The notes under the pieces were generated by a model, which saw only the letters and a list, made by a program, of their open reading frames with translations, did no database searches and had not been told where the DNA came from. DNA of 64,000 nucleotides, from the NCBI RefSeq assembly GCF_000576635.1, contig NZ_AVFL01000001.1, positions 434,001-498,000 of the forward strand, in the 5' to 3' direction. The stretch's first letter is position 1, and each line of letters opens with the position of its first letter. A program made the translations under genes and the position numbers. Below are positions 45,556 to 53,515 of the stretch, piece after piece. This stretch comes from Skermanella stibiiresistens SB22. GTDB taxonomy: Bacteria > Pseudomonadota > Alphaproteobacteria > Azospirillales > Azospirillaceae.

Positions 45556-46476
45556 TCATTCCCGCGCCGCCTCCTCCAGGATCCAGTTCCGGAATAGGTC
45601 GCGGTTGCGTTCGCCGCGGCCGGAGACGGCGGCGCCATCGCCGGCCTCGACGATGAAGTAGCCGCGGTCGGCGCGTTCCAGCGGCTGTCCAAGCGCGACC
45701 AACTGACCGCCGCGCAGCAGGGAGTCGACCAGGGGCGACCAGCCCAGCGCCACGCCTTGCCCCATCAAAGCCGCCTGCAACACCAGGGGGTAGTTGTTGA
45801 AGGTCAGGTCCAGTCCGGCGGGGCGCCTTCCGCTGACGCCGTGATGGGCGAACCAGTCGCGCCACGACAGCCAGGCGGCGCCGCCCGAGCTTTCCAGGTG
45901 GAGCAGGGGCAGGCCAGCCAGCAGGTCGGGGTCGGCGGTTTCTCCGATCCGGTCGCGGAAGCCAGGGCCGCATATGGGGGTCACGGTTTCGGGAAACAGG
46001 CGGCGGGCGGCGCAGCCGGGCCAGACCCCGGTGCCGAACGCCACCGCGACGTCGATCGACTCGCGCCGGATGTCGATCGCGTCCTGCGAGGTCACGATGC
46101 GAACCTCCAGATCGGGCATCCGCTCGCGCAGTTCCGCCAGCCGGGGCATCAGCCACCACGCCGCGAAGCCGAAGTCGGTCGCCACCGTCAGCACCCGGCG
46201 GCCACGTCCGACCCGGATGGCGTTCAGCGCGCCGTCGATCTCGTCCAGGCCCCGCCGAACCACCTCGAACAGGCGCGCGCCCTCGGAGGTCAGGGCCACG
46301 CCGCGATGCAGGCGGCGGAACAGCGGCACGCCCAGGTCGGCCTCCAGCCAGGCGACCTGATGGCTGACCGCCGACTGGGTGACGCCCAGCTCGCGCGCGG
46401 CGGCGCTGAAGTTCAGGTGGCGGCCGGCCGCCTCGAAGAACGCCAGCGGCTGGAGCGGCGGACGCCGGATCGACAT
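45556..46476 (-). CDS. LysR-family regulator divergent from choline sulfatase
   Basis: This 306-residue protein has a winged-helix N-terminus (LQPLAFFEAAGRHLNFSAAARELGVTQSAVSHQVAWLEADLGVPLFRRLHRGVALTSEGARL) and a GcvA-type effector domain. It corresponds to the LysR regulator found beside betC in choline-O-sulfate utilisation loci. The inducer is probably choline sulfate or choline. GAGGAGC precedes the ATG. The 199-bp gap to betC holds palindromic sequences suited to LysR binding. Confidence 0.88.
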   Translation of the reverse strand: MSIRRPPLQPLAFFEAAGRHLNFSAAARELGVTQSAVSHQVAWLEADLGVPLFRRLHRGVALTSEGARLFEVVRRGLDEIDGALNAIRVGRGRRVLTVATDFGFAAWWLMPRLAELRERMPDLEVRIVTSQDAIDIRRESIDVAVAFGTGVWPGCAARRLFPETVTPICGPGFRDRIGETADPDLLAGLPLLHLESSGGAAWLSWRDWFAHHGVSGRRPAGLDLTFNNYPLVLQAALMGQGVALGWSPLVDSLLRGGQLVALGQPLERADRGYFIVEAGDGAAVSGRGERNRDLFRNWILEEAARE

Positions 46477-46492
46477 GAGCGCTCCTCATACC

Positions 46493-46523
46493 ATCATGAT
46501 CAAACCAGGGCTTCACATGAAGC
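46493..46523. promoter_or_regulatory. Candidate LysR operator between lysR gene and betC
   Basis: GCTTCACATGAAGC (46510-46523) is a 14-bp palindrome with a 2-bp centre, containing TTCACATGAA. It stands 10 bp from a second palindrome ATCATGAT (46493-46500), directly upstream of the leftward LysR gene. Such a dyad close to the regulator start is where autoregulating LysR proteins normally bind. Confidence 0.5.
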
Positions 46524-46675
46524 GCATTCGCCTGGAATTCTAGCGACCGGGCGGCTGCTGGCCAGATTGCCCTTCCGGTTGGTTCAATGGAAGCGCGATG
46601 GGAAGCGTGATGGAACGATCGGCGCCGCCGCGGCCTTAACACCCGATACGGGTCCAGCACAGGGAGATCTTTGGA

Positions 46676-48211
46676 ATGGTGGCGGGAATGGCGGGACGGC
46701 CGAACATACTGATCCTCATGGCCGATCAGCTCACCCCCGCCGTGCTCGCGGCCTATGGCGGCGGGCCAGCGAGGACGCCCAACATCGACGCGCTGTCGGC
46801 CGGTGGCGTCACCTTCGACAGTGCCTATTGCAACAGTCCGCTGTGCGCGCCGTCGCGCTACGTCTTCATGTCCGGGCGCCTGCCGTCTGCGATCGGCGCC
46901 TACGACAACTCGGCCGACTTCCCGTCCGACATCCCGACCTTCGCGCATTACCTGCGTCACGCCGGGTATCAGACCATTCTGTCCGGCAAGATGCATTTCT
47001 GCGGACCGGACCAGCTCCATGGTTTCGAACAGCGGCTGACCACCGACATCTATCCCGCCGATTACGGCTGGACACCGGACTGGGATGACTTCCAGCATCG
47101 GCCGTCCTGGTACCATAACATGAGCTCGGTCACCGAGGCCGGCCCCTGCGTCCGGACCAACCAGCTCGACTTCGACGAGGAGGTCGTGTTCGCCGCCCGC
47201 CGCAAGCTGTTCGACATGGCGCGGGCACGCGACGAGCGGCCGTTCTGCATGGTCGTGTCGATGACCCATCCCCACGATCCCTACGCCATCACCGAGGAAT
47301 ACTGGAACCGCCACACCGACGACGAGATCACGCCGCCGCGCGTCGCCGTGGCGCCCGACCGGCTCGATCCGCATTCGCTCAGGCTGCGCCATGTCTGCGA
47401 CATGGACAACTCGGGCATCACGGAGCGCCACGTCCACGCCGCGCGGCGGGCCTATTGCGGGGCCGTCTCGTTCATCGACGACCAGATCGGCATCCTGATG
47501 GCGGCGTTGCGGGATTCCGGCCAAGCGGAGAACACCGTCGTCATCCTGCTGTCCGACCATGGCGAGATGCTGGGCGAGCGCGGGCTCTGGTACAAGATGA
47601 GCTTCTTCGAGGGTGCCTGCCGCATCCCGCTGATCGTCAACGCTCCCGGACGGTTCGCGCCGCGCCGCGTCCGGCATGCCGTCTCCTCGATCGACTTGCT
47701 GCCGACGCTGGTCGAACTGGCCCACGACGGCACCGCACCTCCCTATGCCACGCCGATCGAGGGCCGCAGCCTGCTGCCCCACCTGAATGGCACGGGAGGC
47801 CACGACGAGGTGATCGGCGAGTATCTGGCGGAGGGCGCCATCGCCCCGATCGTCATGATCCGCCGCGGCACGGAGAAGTTCATCCACTCGCCGGTCGATC
47901 CCGACCAGTTCCACGATCTCGCCGAAGACCCCGACGAACTGGTCAACCTGGCCGAGGCGCCGGCACTGGCGGACGCGGTGGCGGCCTACCGAGCCGAGGT
48001 GGCCGAACGCTGGGATCTCGCCGCCCTGCGCGCCGAGGTGGTCGAGAGCCAGCGGCGGCGGCGGCTGGTGTACGATGCCCTATGCGCGGGCGCCCGCCAC
48101 TCTTGGGATCACCAGCCGGTGGACGACGCGTCCCAGCAATACATGCGCAACCATATCGACCTCGACGATCTGGAGGCTATGGCCCGTTTTCCGCCGGTCC
48201 GGCCCCGATGA
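46676..48211 (+). CDS. betC: Choline-sulfatase
   Basis: BetC hydrolyses choline-O-sulfate to choline and sulfate in the cytoplasm. The 511 residues begin with RPNILILMADQLTPAVLAAYGG. The sulfatase signature is LCAPSRYVFMSGRLPS, whose Cys becomes formylglycine. Metal/substrate residues lie in SGKMHFCGPDQLHGFEQRLTTDIYPADYGWTPDW, a BetC hallmark, and in LLSDHGEMLGERGLWYKMSFFEGACRIPLIV. There is no signal peptide, so import of the sulfate ester must come first. It is followed 52 bp later by a ChoX gene, giving a betC-choX unit. Confidence 0.96.
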   Translation: MVAGMAGRPNILILMADQLTPAVLAAYGGGPARTPNIDALSAGGVTFDSAYCNSPLCAPSRYVFMSGRLPSAIGAYDNSADFPSDIPTFAHYLRHAGYQTILSGKMHFCGPDQLHGFEQRLTTDIYPADYGWTPDWDDFQHRPSWYHNMSSVTEAGPCVRTNQLDFDEEVVFAARRKLFDMARARDERPFCMVVSMTHPHDPYAITEEYWNRHTDDEITPPRVAVAPDRLDPHSLRLRHVCDMDNSGITERHVHAARRAYCGAVSFIDDQIGILMAALRDSGQAENTVVILLSDHGEMLGERGLWYKMSFFEGACRIPLIVNAPGRFAPRRVRHAVSSIDLLPTLVELAHDGTAPPYATPIEGRSLLPHLNGTGGHDEVIGEYLAEGAIAPIVMIRRGTEKFIHSPVDPDQFHDLAEDPDELVNLAEAPALADAVAAYRAEVAERWDLAALRAEVVESQRRRRLVYDALCAGARHSWDHQPVDDASQQYMRNHIDLDDLEAMARFPPVRPR

Positions 48212-48263
48212 GGGCCTTTACCAACCCCCTGTCCCGATGACAGAAGCGAAAAGGAACCGATCG

Positions 48264-49232
48264 ATGAAGGCACTACGAGTGATGGCACAGGTGGCGGCCG
48301 GCGTCGCGCTGACCGGGTTCCTGGCGTCGGCGCCTTGGGCGACGGCCAAGGCCGCCGATCCCGACAGCTGCCGCGTGGTCCGCATGTCCGATCCCGGTTG
48401 GACCGACATCACCGCGACCAACGCCGTCGCCGGCATCCTGCTGAAGGCGCTCGGCTACGAGCAGAAGGTCGAGACGATCGCCGTGCCGATCACCTTCCAG
48501 GGCTTGAAGACGGGGCAGATCGACGTCTTCCTCGGCAACTGGATGCCGGCGCAGAGCCATCTCGCGGGGCCGCTGCTGGAGAACAAGGACGCCGACCTCG
48601 TCCGCGCCAACCTGGAGAACGCCAAGTTCACGCTGGCCGTGCCCAAATACGTCGCCGACGGCGGCGTCAAGAGCTTCGCCGATCTCGCCAAGTTCCCGGA
48701 CAAGTTCGAGCGCAAGATCTACGGCATCGATCCCGGCGCTCCGGCCAACCAGAACATCGACCGCATGATCGCGGCCAAGGCCTTTGGGCTGGGCGATTGG
48801 ACGCTGGTGCCGTCGAGCGAGCAGGGCATGCTGGCCCAGGTCACCCGCAAGGCCCGGCGCGATGACTGGATCGTCTTCCTGGCGTGGGAGCCGCACCCGA
48901 TGAACGAGAAATTCGACATCGCCTATCTCGACGGCGGCGACGAGTATTTCGGCGCGAATTACGGCGGCACCACGATCAACACGCTGTCGCGCAAGGGCTA
49001 TGCCGGCCAGTGCCCCAACGCTGGCAAGCTGTTCGGCCAGCTCGCCTTCACCACCGAGATGGAGAACGCCATCATGGAGGGCATCGAAGGCAAGAAGCAG
49101 GACGCGACGGTCGCCGCGACCGAGTACCTGACGGCCAATCCCCAGGTGATCACCGCCTGGCTCGACGGCGTCACGACGCGCGCCGGCGAACCGGCCCTGC
49201 CGGCGGTCAAGCAGGCCCTCAAGCTGAACTGA
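48264..49232 (+). CDS. choX: Choline ABC transporter substrate-binding protein (second copy)
   Basis: This 322-residue protein has AAGGA upstream of ATG 48264 and a signal peptide ending ATAKAADPDS. Family segments are CRVVRMSDPGWTDITATNAVAG, ITFQGLKTGQIDVFLGNWMP, VFLAWEPHPMN and VTTRAGEPALPAVKQALKLN. It is close in plan to the choX at 1822-2826. Co-location with betC suggests it delivers choline or choline-O-sulfate. No choV/choW lie beside it, so it may use the proVW pore or one elsewhere. Confidence 0.93.
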   Translation: MKALRVMAQVAAGVALTGFLASAPWATAKAADPDSCRVVRMSDPGWTDITATNAVAGILLKALGYEQKVETIAVPITFQGLKTGQIDVFLGNWMPAQSHLAGPLLENKDADLVRANLENAKFTLAVPKYVADGGVKSFADLAKFPDKFERKIYGIDPGAPANQNIDRMIAAKAFGLGDWTLVPSSEQGMLAQVTRKARRDDWIVFLAWEPHPMNEKFDIAYLDGGDEYFGANYGGTTINTLSRKGYAGQCPNAGKLFGQLAFTTEMENAIMEGIEGKKQDATVAATEYLTANPQVITAWLDGVTTRAGEPALPAVKQALKLN

Positions 49233-49233
49233 G

Positions 49234-49659
49234 CTATCCAGCGGAGACCTTTTCGGCGAACGCCTCCTCGCTGAAAGCTGGGGCCGGCTCGTCCAGCAGC
49301 CGGCCGACCGCGCCCAGCACTTCCTCGGGCGAGAAGGGTTTCCGAAGCGTCGCCCGCGCGCCGAACTGCTCGGCGTGGCGCAGGAAATCACAGGAGCCAA
49401 GCCGGCCGCCGCCCGAGATCGCGACGATCGGCAGATCCGGATGGCTGCGCCGGAGGTCCCGGATCGTCTCGATCCCCTCCTTTGTCGGCATCAGGATATC
49501 GCAGATCACGAGATCCGGGTGGGAGCGCGCGACCTCGGCGATCCCCTCCTCGCCGTTGGCCGCCTCAACGATGGTGTAGCCCGCCCGCACCAGGATGCGG
49601 GTCAGAGTGACGCGCACCAGCTTCTCGTCGTCGATCAGGAGGATTTTCTTGGTCGTCAT
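49234..49659 (-). CDS. Single-domain response regulator
   Basis: This 141-residue receiver reads KKILLIDDEKLVRVTLTRILVRAGYTIVEA, with the phospho-accepting Asp in PDLVICDILMPTKEG and Lys in RATLRKPFSPEEV. A short acidic tail follows and there is no output domain. Its 3' end abuts choX tail to tail (1 bp). It lies 81 bp downstream of the Cache-domain kinase on the same strand and is most likely its partner. Confidence 0.88.
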   Translation of the reverse strand: MTTKKILLIDDEKLVRVTLTRILVRAGYTIVEAANGEEGIAEVARSHPDLVICDILMPTKEGIETIRDLRRSHPDLPIVAISGGGRLGSCDFLRHAEQFGARATLRKPFSPEEVLGAVGRLLDEPAPAFSEEAFAEKVSAG

Positions 49660-49740
49660 GTCGCCTCGCTGGGTTCGCGTTCGTGTGTCATTCTTGGAAA
49701 CCGGCGCTTCGCCGCCGGTGTGATGGACGGGGTGTCCGGG

Positions 49741-51927
49741 TTAGATGAAGTCGCAGGGGATGGGTTCGGCGACAGCCGTCTCGAAGAGCGGCAGGAAGAC
49801 GTCGAAGACCGTGCCTCCGCCGGGGCGGTTGCGGCATTCGATCGAGCCACCATGGCTGGTGACGATGCCATGGACGACGGCCAGCCCCAGACCGGTGCCC
49901 TCCCCGACCGGTTTGGTGGTGAAGAAAGGCTCGAAGACGCGCGAGCGGGTCGTCTCGTCCATGCCAGGACCGGTGTCCTCCACGGTCAACCGCGCTTTTC
50001 CGGGTGCTGTGTCCCGCTGGGCGGTGACCGAAACCGTCACGGTCCCGGGACCGTCGCCGATCGCCTGCACGGCGTTGGTCACCAGGTTGACGATGACCTG
50101 ATCGATCTGCGAGTGGTCGGCCAGGACGAGGGCTCCGGCGGCGCACCGGCGTTCCATCCGGACACCGAAGGGCAGGGCGCGGAGCAGGAGTTCCCAGCCC
50201 ATATCCACCACCTTGGCGATGTCGACCGGCTCCCGTTCCGGCGCCTCCTTGCGGCTGAAGGCGAGTATCTGGCGGACCAGGTCGCGGGCACGGGTGGCGC
50301 CATCGATCACCAGTTCCAAATCGGCGCGTTCGGCGCCGCCGGCCGGCAGGTTCTCCATCACGCATTCGGTCAAGCCGAGGACCGGCACCAGCGCGTTGTT
50401 CAGGTCGTGGGCGATGCCGCCGGCCAGGGTTCCCAGCGCCTCCATCTTGAGCGCCTGCTGCAGCTGCCGCTCCAAGTCCAGCCGTTCGGCCTCGGCGCGG
50501 CGCTGCTCGGTGACGTCCTGGAGGGTGCCGACGATCGCGACGGTCTTGTTTCCGGTCGAGATCACGGGCTCGCACTTGCAGCGGCACCGCCGCGTCTCGC
50601 CGTCTGGACGCGTCACGTCGAATTCGAGCGCCGAGGGGACGACGCCCGAGATGGCCCGGTCCAGCAGCGACTGGAGACCATCGCGGGCCTTCGGGCCGAC
50701 GATGTCGAACAGCCCGCCGATGGTCGGGCGGAATGACTTGGGCTGGCCGAAGATCCTGTACATCATCGGCGACCAGATGAGCTGCCCGGACACGGGATCC
50801 AGCTCCCAGCTGCCCATCCGGGAGACGTTCTGCGCCCGCGTCAGATGCTGCTCGTTACGGCAGAGCCGCTCTCCGGCCGCCCGCAAGGCCTCGGTTACCC
50901 GATCGCGGCGGTGCATCTGTCCCAGCAGCAGGATGGTCAGGCCGACCACGCCGCAGCCCGCCGCCAGCCAGACGATGGCATGGCTCCGGGTGCCATCGCG
51001 CCATCCGGCCAGCACCTCGTCGACGGACAATCCCACCATCACCCCGAGGAACAGTCCGTCCACTTCTCGGATGCCGACGATCCGGTCGACGCCGTCGAGC
51101 GGCGTCTCCGCGCGGAAGGTCCCCTCCACCGCCGAGGCCAGCGCGTCGGCGCCGAACAGCCTGTCGGTCCGGACGGCCGCATCGATCCTCGCCTCGTTGA
51201 AGGGCGTCTCCGGGATCATGGCGTTGTCGCCGGAGTAGAGCGCCACCAGCCCGCGCTCCCCGACGCTCAGGGTCTTGAAGAACGCCTCGAAGTACCGGAA
51301 ATCGATCACCGCGACCAGCACGCCTGCGAAATCGCCGCCCGCCGTTTCCACCCGCTGGGTGATCGGAACGATCAGGTGTGGCGTCACCAGGCTGGGCGTG
51401 GCGATCCCGATCAGGGTGCCCCTCTCCCCGGCCGCGTGCTTCTGGAAATAGTCCCGCGACGAGGCGTCGATCTTATCGGCCACCTTGGAATGCGTCGACG
51501 CGACCACCAGGGCATCCGCCCCGATGAAGGTGAGCGCCTTGAGATACGGCAAACTGCGGACATTGGCCGACAGGACGGCCAGTACCCGCTCCGGCTGGAG
51601 CGCCGCGGCGTCGTTCATCATGCCGAGGTGGAGTGCCGTGGTGGACAGCACGGCGCCAACAGAGGACACCGTTTCGCGGGTGTGCGCCTCCAGCACGCGG
51701 GCGAGCCGGTCGGCGGTCGCCGTGGCCGTAGTCAGAGCCGCCATGCGGTCCTGGCGCATCTGGAACAGGAGCATGAAACTGAGCAGGCCAAAAATCGCCA
51801 TTCCGAAAGCCTGGGCCGCCCAGCGTTTGCCGGTGGATCGGCGCTGGCCTCCGGACCTGTCACGCGGTCCCATGCCGACCATATCTCCCCATGCTGACCA
51901 AAAATCGGTCGTGAAAGACGCATCCAA
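49741..51927 (-). CDS. Cache-domain sensor histidine kinase
   Basis: This 728-residue membrane kinase has a first transmembrane helix near 38-55 (AFGMAIFGLLSFMLLF), then a periplasmic double-Cache sensor (about 60-310; ASSRDYFQKHAAGERGTLIG, VIDFRYFEAFFKTLSVGERGLVALYS) and a second helix (IVWLAAGCGVVGLTILLLG). PAS (about 365-475), HisKA (GTLAGGIAHDLNNALVPVLGL) and HATPase (VNLVTNAVQAIGDGPG; EPFFTTKPVGEGTGLGLAVVHGIV) follow. Cache domains commonly bind amino acids or quaternary amines, and the neighbour is betC-choX, so sensing choline or betaine is conceivable but unproven. It pairs with the receiver at 49.2 kb. Confidence 0.9.
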   Translation of the reverse strand: MDASFTTDFWSAWGDMVGMGPRDRSGGQRRSTGKRWAAQAFGMAIFGLLSFMLLFQMRQDRMAALTTATATADRLARVLEAHTRETVSSVGAVLSTTALHLGMMNDAAALQPERVLAVLSANVRSLPYLKALTFIGADALVVASTHSKVADKIDASSRDYFQKHAAGERGTLIGIATPSLVTPHLIVPITQRVETAGGDFAGVLVAVIDFRYFEAFFKTLSVGERGLVALYSGDNAMIPETPFNEARIDAAVRTDRLFGADALASAVEGTFRAETPLDGVDRIVGIREVDGLFLGVMVGLSVDEVLAGWRDGTRSHAIVWLAAGCGVVGLTILLLGQMHRRDRVTEALRAAGERLCRNEQHLTRAQNVSRMGSWELDPVSGQLIWSPMMYRIFGQPKSFRPTIGGLFDIVGPKARDGLQSLLDRAISGVVPSALEFDVTRPDGETRRCRCKCEPVISTGNKTVAIVGTLQDVTEQRRAEAERLDLERQLQQALKMEALGTLAGGIAHDLNNALVPVLGLTECVMENLPAGGAERADLELVIDGATRARDLVRQILAFSRKEAPEREPVDIAKVVDMGWELLLRALPFGVRMERRCAAGALVLADHSQIDQVIVNLVTNAVQAIGDGPGTVTVSVTAQRDTAPGKARLTVEDTGPGMDETTRSRVFEPFFTTKPVGEGTGLGLAVVHGIVTSHGGSIECRNRPGGGTVFDVFLPLFETAVAEPIPCDFI

Positions 51928-52062
51928 ATGGGCGGAAAGACCATATGGACAGAAAGGATAGTTTGCTCAGTAAATATTAAAATTCCGTGGGGGGATCCGC
52001 CCTTGCCGGGAGAGGATTGGAGCAATGGGACGCCGTCGTTGTTCAGCGTACTGGTTCCCCCA

Positions 52063-52110
52063 CACCCCATCAGCCCCGCACCCCATGAGCCCTACACCCC
52101 ATGAGCCTCG
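52063..52110 (+). repeat. 16-bp tandem repeat directly before the DUF4142 gene
   Basis: Three units of CACCCCAT(G/C)AGCC plus a variable three-base end lie at 52063, 52079 and 52095. A fourth, broken unit (CACCATGA) forms the start codon of the next gene. The array occupies the position where a ribosome-binding site would be expected. Confidence 0.85.
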
Positions 52111-52114
52111 CACC

Positions 52115-52645
52115 ATGAAACCCATCGCCGCGGCATTCCTATCGACCGTTTGGCTCACCGGCTGGCTCTTGGCCGGCCCCGCCATGGCGGAGGCGGGCGA
52201 TCCCGCGCGCGACGCGCGCTTCGTCGAGGAGGTGTCGCGCGCCGGCTTGGCGCGGCTCGAGACGGCCGAGCGGGCTATCGCCAAGGCCGGCGATCGGCGC
52301 GTCAGGATCCTCGCGGAGCGCATCATCGAGGACCAGCGGCCGATCAACGAGGAACTGTCCGTGCTCGCCGGCGACGCCGGCATCGACACGGCCACCTTGG
52401 AAGCGCCGTCCGAACCCGCCGGAGACCTGTCGGCCCTGTCCGGCGCCGCCTTCGACAAGGCGTGGCTCAAGGCCGAGATGGCCGCGCAGCGGTCGTTGAT
52501 CGATCTGTTCGACCGGCAGGCGAAGGAGGGCGCCGACGCGTCGCTGAAGACCTTCGCGGCCAATCATCTGGCCTCCCTGCGGGATCATCTGGACATCGCC
52601 CGCTCGCTCGGCGATGAACTGGGCTCCGCCGCCTCCCCGGAGTAG
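52115..52645 (+). CDS. DUF4142-family exported protein
   Basis: This 176-residue protein starts MKPIAAAFLSTVWLTGWLLAGPAMAEAGDP, a Sec signal peptide. The mature part (ARDARFVEEVSRAGLARLETAERAIAKAGDRRVRILAERIIEDQRPINEELSVLA, ending SLKTFAANHLASLRDHLDIARSL) is the helical ferritin-like DUF4142 domain. The function of the family is unknown; a periplasmic stress role is often supposed. A longer frame begins 30 codons upstream but runs through the 16-bp repeats and lacks a signal sequence. The esterase gene follows after 6 bp. Confidence 0.82.
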   Translation: MKPIAAAFLSTVWLTGWLLAGPAMAEAGDPARDARFVEEVSRAGLARLETAERAIAKAGDRRVRILAERIIEDQRPINEELSVLAGDAGIDTATLEAPSEPAGDLSALSGAAFDKAWLKAEMAAQRSLIDLFDRQAKEGADASLKTFAANHLASLRDHLDIARSLGDELGSAASPE

Positions 52646-52651
52646 CAGCCC

Positions 52652-53509
52652 ATGCCGGCCCGCCGCCATTTCTCGTTGCCCTTGGCGCTTCCCCTCTTCC
52701 TCCTGTTGGGCGCCTGCGCCAGCGCCCAGGGGGCTGGTTCGGTCGGTTGCGGACGTCCTCCCCCCGCGGAGGCACCGGCGCATGTCGAGGTGAATGGCCG
52801 CCAGCGCGACCTGATCGTCGATCTTCCGGCGGACTACCTGCCCAACCGACCCAACCGGCTGGTCGTGGCGTTCCATGGCCGCACCAACGACAACGCCCAG
52901 GTCAGGGGCTATTACGGGTTGGAGAAGGCGCGCGGCGAACCAACCATCTTCGTCTACCCCTTGGGATTGCGGCAAGCAGACGGCACCTTCAGCTGGTCCG
53001 ATCCGGGCGACAAATCGGGGAGCCTCCGCGATTACGCCCTGTTCGACGCCATCGTCGCCCGCTTCGCCGGGGATTACTGCGTCAACCCCGACCGCGTCTT
53101 CGTGGTGGGCCACTCGCTGGGCGCGTCGTTCGTCAACAGCCTCGCCTGTGCCCGGGGCGACAGGATCCGGGGCGTCGGGAGCGTCGCCGGCGGGATCGTG
53201 CCGTCACAGTGCCATGGCGGCGTCGCGGCGATGATGCTGCACAATCCAGCTGACGAGCTGGTGCCGATCGCGGAGGGTGAGCGCGCCCGCGACACCCTGG
53301 TGGCGCAGAACGGCCAAAGCGCCGACGAGCCGGAAACAGCCGAGGTCGGTTCGTTCGAATGCGAGCGTTTCGCCGATCACGACCCCTCGAACCCGGTGCT
53401 GTGGTGTCCGCATCACCAGGACTTGAATTCGCGCGGCCGCCACTACCCCCACCAGTGGCCACCCGGCACCGGCGAGGCGATCATGGACTTCTTCCAGGGA
53501 CTGCGGTGA
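52652..53509 (+). CDS. Secreted lipoprotein esterase (PHB depolymerase/feruloyl esterase-like)
   Basis: This 285-residue alpha/beta hydrolase has a lipobox (LFLLLGACASA, lipidation at Cys near 22). The nucleophile elbow is VFVVGHSLGASFVN and the oxyanion region is RLVVAFHGRTNDNAQVRGYYGLE. A late Asp lies in MMLHNPADELVPIAEG and a His near RGRHYPHQWPPGTGEAIMDFF. This plan fits the polyhydroxybutyrate-depolymerase/LpqC esterase family. The true substrate is unknown. It probably forms an operon with the DUF4142 gene. Confidence 0.8.
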   Translation: MPARRHFSLPLALPLFLLLGACASAQGAGSVGCGRPPPAEAPAHVEVNGRQRDLIVDLPADYLPNRPNRLVVAFHGRTNDNAQVRGYYGLEKARGEPTIFVYPLGLRQADGTFSWSDPGDKSGSLRDYALFDAIVARFAGDYCVNPDRVFVVGHSLGASFVNSLACARGDRIRGVGSVAGGIVPSQCHGGVAAMMLHNPADELVPIAEGERARDTLVAQNGQSADEPETAEVGSFECERFADHDPSNPVLWCPHHQDLNSRGRHYPHQWPPGTGEAIMDFFQGLR

Positions 53510-53515
53510 CCGCCC

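Noticed and set aside
45413-47914. 833-codon minus-strand frame across the lysR gene and betC
   Set aside because: It covers betC antisense and lysR out of frame; both real genes have full family motifs.
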